From the NCBI RefSeq assembly GCF_963675165.1, contig NC_087379.1, positions 5,349,442-5,413,441 of the forward strand: DNA of 64,000 nucleotides, read 5' to 3'. Under the pieces are notes generated by a model that made no database searches, had not been told where the DNA came from, and worked only from the letters and a program-made list of their open reading frames with translations. A program made the position numbers and the translations under genes. Origin of the DNA: Halichondria panicea. Its lineage: Eukaryota; Porifera; Demospongiae; Suberitida; Halichondriidae. The first letter of the stretch is position 1, and every line of letters starts with the position of its first letter. Shown here piece by piece: positions 47,001 to 57,300 of the stretch.

Positions 47001-48197
47001 ATCAGCTTATCTGAAAGTAGTCAGGTGACCATGGATTAAATAACTTAATTCACACTTAAGTGTGCTTTAAGTTGGTTTGTTAATGCACACTTTTATCAAA
47101 CAATCATAATACAAGCAGATTGAATCTGAATGTCATCATAATAATACAAGCAGATTGAATGTGTACATACAAGCAAAGCTGAAAAGTATTAGAAAGTTGA
47201 ATGTTATTGTTTCGACTTGTTTCATGTGTAGTAAGTGTACCGAATTGCTGACTTGACCATAGCATCGCTTTTTCGTCTGGAGAAATAGGCTCAGCTTGCT
47301 TCGAAGATGTACATACCTGTACCTAAGCCAGATCCATATAATCGTTTCATCAAAGCTTCGAATATCATAGCTTTCCAAAAGAGCAAACCAGATACTCATT
47401 GCCATATAGTTTGCGCACAAAGTTTCCCATCCAGTAAGCCAGATCAGCTGGAGGCATATCCAGTAGTGGGATCGGGACTGTTGGTCAGCAAGAGAAATAA
47501 GTCGAGAACATGCCCAGTCAGTCCAGATAGCTTTAGATCGTATCTCCTTCTTCTTTGCATCAGTTACTGGATCTACAAACCTACTAAAACTTACTATTAC
47601 GTCTAGCTAGCTAGCTAGCCACCAGCAACTGATTTAAAATGTAGCTAGATCTAGCTGCCACGAGGCTAGAGCTCACGTGACAGCACTAAATCCTTTAGAA
47701 CACACCTAGCCAAGTCACGTGTTTTAATGCTGGTGCACTCGGATGGCCTCTCGGTTACGTAATGCACTCGGCTGCGCCTCGAGCACCATCCTCGGCACGC
47801 AGATTAAAACACTTAATCTTGGCTAGGTGTGTTCTAAATAATACTTAGTCTCCAGTGTGTGGGCGTATCATGCTCTAACCATTTCCTCTCTCCTGCAGGT
47901 AACGCTGGCTACAGTGTGCTTATGAGCTGCAGTGAGAAGATAGTCCAGTCACTCTCTGAGGACCCGAAGGCCTTGGCCCTCCACTTCCTGTCAGCTGGGC
48001 TCATCACTGTGTCCATTCTTGAGAAAACCAACGAGTATGTGAATGAGACCAAGAGAGAGAAGGCCACCAGACTGTACACTGCCCTGCTGCGTGTGGTCAA
48101 ACACCACCCCCACAAGTACCACGAGTTTGTCTCCACTCTCAGACTCAACCCACTACACACTGACTTGGTCACACAATTAGATAGCAAGTACATGTAG
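34719..48197 (+). CDS. Ankyrin-(WW-like)-ZU5-UPA-CARD-like protein
   Basis: Sixteen exons: 34719-34808, 35235-35333, 40611-40709, 41125-41223, 42371-42469, 42704-42793, 44048-44106, 44163-44221, 44283-44777, 44834-44946, 45004-45168, 45268-45483, 45905-46014, 46070-46275, 46330-46440 and 47899-48197. They give 802 codons with every junction in phase. Residues 1-192 are about six ankyrin repeats, one per exon. About 197-231 is a WW-like motif (LPKNW...VYQN...STPP) lacking the second Trp. 232-397 is a ZU5 domain (FTSSGGHADFDSGVQVTVPANAV). 397-561 is a UPA-like region (LYTVRVYRSPP, PLCFVQVDAVLELVCDPAW). 562-704 is a helical region of unknown type. 705-802 is a CARD-like fold (KIVQSLSEDPKALALHFLSAGLI..EKATRLYTALL..FVSTLRL). 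No HFS-type self-cleavage motif is seen. By domain logic it is a cytosolic adaptor or sensor for death-fold signalling. Confidence 0.82.
35507..35599. repeat. Short hairpin element
   Basis: CACATGGGATATATTGGCTC and its exact complement frame a GC-rich centre (GGCCCGAGGGCCGCAGGCCTCG) in ankyrin gene 1 intron 2. Confidence 0.85.
35888..36862. mobile_element. Large foldback element with ATCGATTTTT-rich arms
   Basis: About 270-bp arms in inverted orientation, from TATTTATGGAACGCCGTTTG to CAAACGGCGTTCCATAGATA. They share GCATCCAATATAAAATCGAT, ACACGTGAACGATC and a series of ATCGATTTTTGATA repeats. The centre (about 36130-36590) has no transposase ORF. Confidence 0.88.
37067..38601 (-). pseudogene. 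Crypton-like tyrosine recombinase (DUF3504 type), decayed
   Basis: Three frames on the minus strand together show a tyrosine-recombinase protein. An acidic N-terminal part (38601-38365) ends in an in-frame TGA directly before ATG 38364. A helical core-binding part follows (YCFKLWNDWCEYR). A one-base shift near 38040 leads to IQRYMRWNGNPGIDLFKD..., an in-frame TGA at about 37700, then GGLKGKKLKPKVVSHYNNPEN and RCFVRLFQLY. A further one-base shift near 37565 leads into the catalytic end NHSLRATASTRLYNAGVDE, TGHRSLEGVRSYKR, which has the Arg, His and Tyr expected of the active site. It lies inside intron 2 of ankyrin gene 1 on the opposite strand. Related domains occur in domesticated animal genes (ZMYM, QRICH1 families), but the breaks here argue for a dead copy. 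Confidence 0.82.
38611..38743. repeat. Short hairpin element
   Basis: TTAGATACTGTTTA...TAAACAGTATCTAA with inner arms CTATGGGAATTATAAGCCC. The centre is CCTCGCTTTGCTCGAG. It lies 10 bp upstream of the recombinase relic. Confidence 0.85.
39330..39861 (+). repeat. Interspersed repeat 'R', forward copy
   Basis: Starts TATGCCTCGGTGCGCATGAGG with a TG/TC run and ends CACCTGCGGTGCTTTCATTA. Body shared with the copies at 24616 and 52274. Confidence 0.8.
40338..40507. repeat. Foldback element directly upstream of an ankyrin exon
   Basis: TAATTAACGCAAC...GTTGCGTTAATTA outer arms and GCAGGTGGGTTGGTCCTA...TAGGACCAAATCCAACC inner arms. It ends about 100 bp before exon 40611. Confidence 0.75.
41547..42029. 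repeat. Foldback element in ankyrin gene 1 intron 4
   Basis: Arms of about 100 bp: AATGAATAACATC and AAGAGTGCATAAGAAGAGAA on the left, inverted on the right, including GTATCGAACTACTGATAC. No ORF. Confidence 0.85.
42881..43740. mobile_element. Element 'G', long copy (860 bp)
   Basis: Ends GACTACA...TGTAGTC, flanked by TA on both sides. Contains a palindrome bounded by GTAGAATATGCGTCT at the left and a repeated CTTCCTGTAGAATATG motif at the right. Its relative lies inverted at 53379-54033. Inserted in the intron before the WW-like exons of ankyrin gene 1. Confidence 0.8.
43967..44047. repeat. (CA)n microsatellite abutting an ankyrin gene 1 acceptor
   Basis: About 38 CA units ending in the acceptor CACAG at 44043-44047. 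The following exon (44048) encodes the start of the WW-like motif. Confidence 0.95.
46441..47898. other. Last intron of ankyrin gene 1
   Basis: Contains two sense ORFs without recognisable domains (46429-46812 and 47307-47606, the latter with ATP/PEST-free basic sequence) and a hairpin at 47695-47837. Parts (46480-46990 and 47855-47890) align with the last intron of ankyrin gene 2 at 63350-63665. Confidence 0.6.
47695..47837. repeat. Short hairpin element
   Basis: TTAGAACACACCTAGCCAAG and its complement at the right end. The centre carries CTCGGATGG and GCGCCTCGAGC, the same architecture as 35507 and 38611. Confidence 0.8.
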
Positions 48198-48366
48198 TTT
48201 TTCTACACGTAACGTACATGCAAAATTATAATTGTGCATACCATCATTCTTTTTTTGTACTTAAGATTGAACAAAAAATTCTTATCTCATAACATTTTGC
48301 ATGCATGCTGGATGTCATTAAGGAGGGGTCCAAATCAAAGGGGTGTGGCTAGTATCAAACTTGAAA

Positions 48367-51300
48367 ATGGACATACACAAGGCTGCCAGGGCTGGTGACT
48401 TGACTGCTTTACAAGATGGCATCAAAGGGGGAGATGATATCAACAGTGTGGATGAAGTAAGCTAGTTTGTGGGTATGTAGAGCTGAAGCTGTGAAAGTCT
48501 GTTTTTGCTAATTAAAGTAATAATATTATTTATACCAATTTACGATGTCGCTTGACTTGATTCCATGCATTATTCTTGTCCCCAAATATTGTGTGTCTAC
48601 CTCTCCAAGACCATACTGCCGTACGTATTTCAGGTGACATAAAACCACTTCTTGGTTGATGCGTGTATTCTGATGTAGACATGGAATATTTGGTGGGACT
48701 ATATTAATTTTTGTTCGTGTGTGGATTTTAATCGGCTGTCACTCAATTACGAGCTAGCTAGCTTGCTGAATGGTTTCGGTTACATGCGTGGGTGGATGAT
48801 GTCAGATGCACTCTCTATTATGTCAATCATGTGTCTTTACTATTATTATTTATGTTCTATCATACAGATGTGTTGTCAAAAGTTACTGTATGCTCTCACT
48901 TTTGTAGGGTAGGTGTACTCCACTCTATGTGGCAGCCAGGGAAGGTCACACTAACAGTGTTAGAGAGCTGCTCTCTTCAGGAGCCATGGTGGACCTGGCT
49001 AACAAGGTGAGTTCTGATACTAAACTGATGTGTCTATAGGCAGCATGTTCGTGACCATCACATCATTAGGAATTATAACTCACCCGAATTTACGTCCCCC
49101 CTAGCCAGAGCAGGAAATGTATTGCAGAGGTATTTTCTATCTCAATAATACGGCCCCTAACCCCATCTAATTATGGCAGGTTCAATAATAGCTCCTGTTA
49201 TAGTTTTTATATACTGTCTAAATAAGGCGCCGCTTTTTACTTGTCAAAACACGCGGGAAATTTGAGGGAGCAAAACGGATGGTTTTTAGCAAGTCTATGC
49301 CTATATATAGAGTTTATATAGAGTTAGTATTTTCTTCGAAGATGTATGTGTTTTGTAGTACACTTTTGTCATAATTTTACTTGTGTCTTGCACTGCACTG
49401 AATGTCTGAGAATGTTTTTTGTACGTCAGCACTAAAGTAGAGCGTCTTTTTGTAATAATACAATAGCGCATCACGGATAGTTGCATTTTATGGTTTGTCA
49501 CAAGTTACTTATGCTCTCATTCTTGTAGGATCGATGGACTCCACTTTATGTGGCAGCCAGGGAAGGTCACACTGACTGTGTTAGGGAGTTGCTCTCCTCG
49601 GGAGCCGTGGTGGATCTGGCTGACAAGGTGAGTATCTGATACTAGGGTCATTCCATATCAATTCAACGAAATTTAAAACGTGACGTCTTCAGAATTGCAC
49701 GAAACTTGGTATATGTATCTCAGAAAAATTTTGGGTTTGTAAACAATAATGGCTTCTGAGATTGAAAAAATGCACCCACTTTTAGAAACTGGCTGCTGTT
49801 AGTTAAACTGTAACTTTCTAACCATTAACATTCAAAACTAAAAATGTATATCATCTTGTTGCCTAAGAAATTCCGCATCATTTGGTATAGTTAATTGCAT
49901 GTACACGTACAATTATGGACATCACCGGGATTTTATGTTTTGGTATGTAACAATGTTAATTGTACACTAAAGCTAGTGCTTATAAATTTGTTAAATGGAG
50001 GCTGCAAAAACTAAAAATGAAGTTGTACAGTTTATAATAATTATAACAATAATTATGTAGCACATCGCAGATATCCCTTTATTTATGGTCTATAGCACAC
50101 AGATGTGTTATCAAAAGTTTTTGTATGCTCTCACTTTGTAGCGTGGGTGGACTCCACTCATGAAGGCAGCCAGGGGAGGTCGCACTGACTGTGTTAGGGA
50201 GCTGCTCTCCTCAGGAGCCGTGGTGGACCTGGCTGACAAGGTGAGTTATCTGATACTGATGTATCTATATAGGCAACATACTGGAATTATTATTCATTTA
50301 AGAATTTGTTGCATATACATACAATTATGCATGGACATGGCCGTCATTTCCACCTATAATTATGTGTGGACAAGAATTCCATTATGAAAATTAATTGGGT
50401 GGGACTATTATAATGTTTATGTGTGCATTTTAATTTGCCGTCGCTCAACGACATGTAACGAGCTAGCTTGCTGAAAGGTTAGGTTAGGTTTAGATCGAGT
50501 TAGTGTTATGTATACTTTCGTATGTGGGTGGATGAGGTCAGATATAATGCCAATCCCGTTCCTTTATTTTTATTAACGGTCTATCTGTGTTAGCAAAAGT
50601 TACTGTATGCTCTCCCTCTTGTAGAATGGGTGTACTCCACTCTATTGGGCAGCCAGTGGAGGTCACACTGACTGTGTTAGACAGCTGCTCTCCTCAGGAG
50701 CCGTGGTAGACCTGGCTAACATGGTGAGTATCTGATACTAAACTGATGTGCCTATTATATATCAAAACTAAAAAACATTTGCAATGTGAACGTTGCTAGG
50801 ATTGCCAGGAAAAGGAAAGCGCGAAAAAGCGAAGAAACAAGAAATTCGGCAAGTGCATAACTCCAATCCGTTACAACTTCATTCACATGTACTGTTTTAA
50901 GCAATATTTTTTTGTTTGTTTTTGTGCTTTTCCTGGCAAATCCTTTAGTAATTTTTATGAATCTTTTGCAAGGTATATATGTAATGTGTTTGTGATGTTT
51001 TCCCTTACAGTGTTGAGCAAACATGCAAGTGTTGGATGTGTGGGTGGATGATTGTGAATTCTTATTTCTTATTCTCGGTTTATTTTTACCTAACTTGTGT
51101 TTTGATTCTAAAATTGTTATCAACAGTAGGCCACTCGACTGTACATGTTCATGACATTGTAACGGATTGGAGTTATGCACTCGCTGAATTTCTTGTTTCC
51201 TCGCTTTTTCGCGCTTTTCTTTTCCTGGCAATCCTAGCAACGTTCACATTGCAAATGTTTTTTAGTTTTGATTCCCTTTCTTTTTCATTACAGTAGTACA

Positions 51301-54300
51301 TTAATGATAAGATAAATGTGACGTTGATTAATTTTAGCCTCGTTCCCAGGCCTTACTTTTTCTTGCTGTTGTCACTGTTCATCCATAAACATAAGAAAGA
51401 CATAGTGAGGCAGCAAAGAAAGAAATGGGCGTACAGTTAAGAAAAAGTAAGGCCTGGTTTGGGAAATCGCGTGATCCACAAGGATTTTTATGAACGTGGG
51501 CGATATGTAGCCCACAATCGTGACGTAAGGTATTCTCCCACGCATTCAGAGTAAGACTGTACTGCACTGTACTGCACTGTACTGAGACAACCACCAAGCT
51601 GTGCTGCAAGTCAGATCAGAGAACCAGCGTGGCCAGCTCTGGTGGCAGTAGCTACCTGCTATATGATAATGATGACTAAGCTATTCTACTAGAAAGACAC
51701 AAGAAAAGGTAATAGTGATAGAATCTAAACACACAATCTAGACTAGTAGATCATCTAGCTAAGCCTAAGGTATAGCTAGCTTAGTGCTTGCAAACTTCCA
51801 GTTCCAAGTCCATGTCCAGCTTGCTGCAGGCAAAGTTTTATTAGTCGTAGACCTCTGCGTGGGCAGTCCAACATCTCTAGCTCAGTATGCCCACGCTCAT
51901 TTTCACCCTTCTACCACCCTTCTACCCTCACGCGACTTCCCGATACAGGCTCTCCTTTTTCCTAACTCTACGTCTATTTCTTTCTTTATTCCTCCAATTA
52001 ATACCGTATTTTATCTCATTGAACGAATAATACAGTATTTTATCTTATTGAACCATTGTGATAAAGAACAGAAAAAGGAGAGCCTGTGTAGAGGCTAGAT
52101 TAATTTGTCATCGTCCTGTAATCAGTCTTAATAAAGTTGAAGATAATATAATTATAAAAGTGGTCGTTGGACAGAAGTAATAAATCGAAAGTGCAATACC
52201 TAAGAGGAACAAGAGGAACATCAAGAAGCAAGAGAAGTTCAAAAAGTACTGGAATAAACATTATTATAATATTTATGCCTGGGTGCGCATGCGCAAGCGA
52301 GGTATACGGTATAGTGTGTTTGTGTGTCTGTCTGCGTGTGTGTGTGTGTGTGTGTAGACTGTTTCAGCTGCTCAAGGATCATTGAAGTGCAAGTAAGAGT
52401 TTCTATAGGCTTCTAGTCATGTTTTCTTGGCTTGGTATTTGTGGATTTGCAAAATAAAGCTTCGTTCTCGAGTTATGCCTAGTTTTGTACTTGGAATGCC
52501 ATTGCAGCCTTTTCAGAAGAGTCCGTAGCAAAACTTGTTCACCGAGTGTTGATACTCTACTTAGTAGTTAACTCTGCACTAGAACGCTAGCTATTGGTAG
52601 CTGCAAGAGTGAGAAGAGAGCTGCAAGGCTCTGCTGACTTGCAGCCAGACTTGAACCTTTGGCATCGATCGTTATTAACAACGATCATCGTCGATCATTA
52701 CCCACTCTTTGAGTTTTCCTGGATTCTGCATGCAGCAAAATTAAAAATGTTCATCATGATAATTAATCAATGTGTGTATAAAAGCTAGCTATTAGTAGCT
52801 TTATGTTATGTAACTTTGGCACCTCCACCGAGGCATCAGCACCCGCGGTGCTTTCATTTATTCATTTATCGATGTGGATAATAATTATGGCAGCCATGTT
52901 TATACTGTACTATACTGTAGATATGTGGTAGTCAGTGCATACGTCTATAGCATAAATAGCATACCTGAAGTGAGAGAATGGAGAGCTGAGCTGAAGAAAG
53001 TGTTTATTGATGTCACAGCCACGCCCACCTCATAAGTTGCCATGTGCGTTGCTGTGGCAGTCATTTAAAGATGCGGAATTGCGTAGGTAAGAAAAGTGGA
53101 GCCTGAGAGGTCATCTGCCTCTTGGAAGCGAACGCAATTCTGAGAAAAACGCCCACGGTCCGGGTTCTAGTCGACTAGAGGCTGTATCTAGAATCTTCTG
53201 AACATGTCTGTACAAGGAGGAAATGCTTTCCAAGAATGTTACTTACTTACTTACTTACTTAGTCAGTCAGACGAAACACGGTGAAATATGAAAATAGTGC
53301 AATTTTTCAAATATCAATATTAATGCATGTGAATATTCATTGACTATAATATCACACATTACACAGATAAAAGCTTTTGACTACATTACATCATCTATAA
53401 TTGATCTGATTGGCTAAAAACATTAGATTACATGGAAGCATAATCTACAAGAAGGTACTTATTCTACAGGAAGTGGTACAGGAAATGGGTGCCTATTCTA
53501 CAGGAAGTGGACACATTCTACAGGAAATGGGCGCATATTCTACAGGAAGTGACAAATAATTTGCAGGAAGTTCTCAAAAGTTGGAATGAAATTTTTAGTG
53601 AAAGTGACAAGAAGATGACAAAAACATTATAAAAAACACAGAATGCAATAGTTTGTTCAGTCACTATCCATTCTTTCCATGTCCACTGTTGCTTTGTATT
53701 GCTTTTTCAAGCGTTTCACAAGCTCTACTAAGTTTTACTGTAGTTTTTTGTTGTTTTGAAGCCGTCTTCTTGTCTTTTTCTGTCAACTGGTGTCTCTCAC
53801 AGCTTTCCAGCTCCGTCCAGCTCGCACAAATTCAATTTCTGTTGCTACACACCAAACCTGGTTTTTATAACCGCGCATGCGCATTGAAGTCCAAGTTAGA
53901 TAGACCACACCCACTCGTAGAATATGCGTCTTAGTAACCACCTTGGTTACGGTTAGATTCCCTCGGCTTTGCGCCTCGGGCTAACCGCACCGCGGAGGTT
54001 ACATAGACGCATATTCTACTCTTAGGTGTAGTCTATATTCTATACATCTATCCAGTTAGTTTCTTGATGTGGCCTTTCCCTGCAGAAATAGAGCAGTCTA
54101 AACACGAGTCAAAATTTGTGCAATAATTGAAAACACACACTACTGCACTGTCAATCCTATGTACAACCTACTGGTTGTACTAATGTTCGTGACATTAATT
54201 TTAAGGAATTGTTTGCATGTATGTATAGTCGACATTTTATCTTGCTGAGCTGCATACATTTTCTATGTGTTGTACACTAAATGAATATACATGTATTAAA

Positions 54301-57300
54301 AAGAATTACTTGTTAAACGAGGCCTACAAAAAATTTGTGCAGTTTAATAGCATAGTAAATCACAGATACTGTATATATATGCTTGATCAGAGGCCGTGGC
54401 TACTAAATTTTTGCTGGCAGAGGAGGTTACAATTCAAGAGAGGCATTTATTAGGCTTACTAACACCCCATGCAGCTAATTCAGTTTGTCATCAAAACTTA
54501 CTCCAACTCTGCCATGAGACTAACCAGCTGCTACTGTATGACTGCCACCAGAGGATGCGTGCACGAATCACCACAAGTTCAGTGCATTGATGTCATTGGG
54601 GTCACATCATAATGTCCTGGCCAATATTACACTAAGTACTTGTAGTGATTCGTGCACGTATGTCGGACCTACTGTGGGCTGCCACATGCAGAGACATAGC
54701 CTCAAAGTTCACTGAGGCTATACTATTTGAGCGATTACTATTGCACTGAAGATGGGCTGTAGAGAGAGGCTATACTATTTGAATGCGGAAAAAGCGGCCT
54801 CTGATCAAGCATATATGGTTGTTGCATTTTTTGCTCGTTGCCAATTCCCTTCCTTTACTTTATTTATTGTCTATCACCAGAGGAGGTCCGACATGCGTGT
54901 ACGAATCACTAAAAGTTCAGTGCAATGTGGCCAGGACGTTATCACGTGACCGCAATGACATCAATGCACTTAACTTGTAGTGATTCGTGCACGCATGTCG
55001 GACCTCCTCTGTCTACCACACAGATGTTAGGGTCTCACTCTTGTAGGATGGGTGGACTCCACTTTGCTTGGCAGCCAGGGAAGGTCGCACTGACTGTGTT
55101 AGACAGCTGCTCTCCTCAGGAGCCGTGGTGAACCTGGCTGACAAGGTGAATATCTAATACTAAACTGATGTGTCTATAGGCAGCATGCTGGAATTATTTG
55201 CATGCACGTACAATTATGCATGAATGGACATTAATTGCCTTCATTTTCATAAAATTCTGTGGACAAGAATTCGGTGTGACTATTATTTGCTTGTAACAAT
55301 CTGCTGTCGCTTAATAACTACGAGCTACATGTACGTAGCTTGCTGAAAAGTAGGGTTAGTGTTATGTATACTTTCGTATGTGACGTCAGATGCAACCACT
55401 CTATGAAAGTAAAAAATACCAATCCCCTCCTTTACCGTATTTAAATGTCAGATGTGTTGACAATAGTTACTGTATGCTCTCACTCTTATAGGGTGATGGT
55501 ACTCCACTCTATTGGGCAGTCAGGGGAGGTTACACTGACTGTGTTAGAGTGCTGCTCTCCTCAGGACCCGTGGTTGACCTGGCTGACAAGGTGAGTATCT
55601 GATACTAACTGAGCGGTCTATAGGTAGTATTTTCGTGACCATCACATCATAATTATGCTACATGTAGTGATGGTTGTGGGTGGTCCCTATGAGATTCCTA
55701 AGGCACTAACATTGACATTATACGTACAAATACAGCATTTTCAGTATAGGTTAATTACCAAAAAAAAAAAAAAAAAAAAATTACGTAACCTACATATAGC
55801 TGCGGAGAATTCTTTCAGCGTAATACCTAATTTGATACTGTAAATAACCACAAATACCGTATCGGATGCAAAACTCCAATGGTACATGTACATGTATAGT
55901 GTGGTGCTTTAGGTGAAAATCGCCTCCTGCATGGGTGTAGACTCGCAAGCCACTTTGCTCATCATTGAACAGGGGCGGGAGAAAAAGGACTGCCTGGTGA
56001 CTCTGGGACAGCTTGTGTATCTCAAAAATGCTATTACGTAATAATGTCACATGCAAATGATGCGGAGTTATAGTCAAGAGTTCAGAGTCAAATTTAGTTA
56101 AAGACATGCATACAGATCTATCTATAGCTAGCCAACAATGTAGGTTTTTTATGAGTATGCTCTGTGAGGAAACAATCCTCCTCAAAGTTTCGGAAGCACC
56201 GACTAGTTTTATATCATTTCTTGAGCTTGAGCATGTCATTTCTTTCACACAATGTGCTATCTTACCCTTATAGGTAAATTTGCTCGATCCTTGTGCCACA
56301 ACTTGTGGATTAGCATGCATGGAACAGCTGATGGACGTAGAAATCTTGGCAGCCCTTCTTTGAACCGAGTGACAGCAATTTGAGACAGCTTGTGTCTGAC
56401 AACTACTGTATGACTGTAGCAATTCAACTGCATGCTGCCCTCTGCTGGTCTCTTATATGACTATTATATCCTATATAATTATAGCTGAATGCCTGATGTT
56501 GTCATCAATCTTCCCTTTTCTAGCACTAGCATCCATTCTCAATCTGTATAGCTAAGAATCCCGCGAGCACTTGTACATGTTGTAGGCTACGCAATTCTAC
56601 TACTTTACACTATGTTTGGATCAGATAAGGTAGAAAAACAACAGAAGTGGTTCATGTGATTTCTACATTGAAGTCAATCTATACATATACTGGCTCTGAA
56701 GCAATCTTGTGTTTCGCTCTGAAACTCCCGTGAAACCCGGAAACTTATTGTATCCAATGCATGCTTCTTAAAGACCCCTCCAATTAACACTTAACCTAGT
56801 GCCCCCTGATGGTGAGTATCATTTGGAAAATGTTATCGTGAAGTACATAAACATGTAGCTAGAGGTGTACACACAGAATCCTTGTGTACAGAGCAGATTA
56901 CAAAAGGACCGTCTTACGCTGGGAATCACATCTCGTGCAAGTTTGCAAAGCATGACCTTATATGCAAAACCGATAAAGTGGGTCTGCGGGCGAGTGTTAA
57001 TTGAGCTGACGGTGCACTTTTACTAGCACATAGGTGAATAATTAAGATTTAAAAGCTACAGCTAGCTAGTTAGCTATAGGCCTGGTAATAAGCTCTCTCT
57101 TCTAAGAACCCCAGTAAGACTCCCTATATTGCAAAAACAGAACGCCTAGTATGTTTTAGTGTAAATTTGCAAACTTTCTCCGTACAAAGTGACTGGATAT
57201 GCTCCATGGAGCTATAGTAGGGGATATCCCCCTTTCCTGTATGACACCCTGCTGTTGTGCTTGTGTTCTCACTATTGGATGTGGTTGAAAATGTAGAGCA

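Noticed and set aside
50755-51296. Two ORFs with the same hydrophobic sequence VTDWSYALAEFLVSSLF
   Set aside because: They are the two arms of one inverted repeat read on opposite strands. The match is explained by the foldback, not by a gene family.
55790-56422. 210-codon minus-strand ORF in ankyrin gene 2 intron 7
   Set aside because: No domain recognised, and low-complexity and mixed composition. It starts without clear context and lies between ankyrin exons. It could be real, but I cannot support it.
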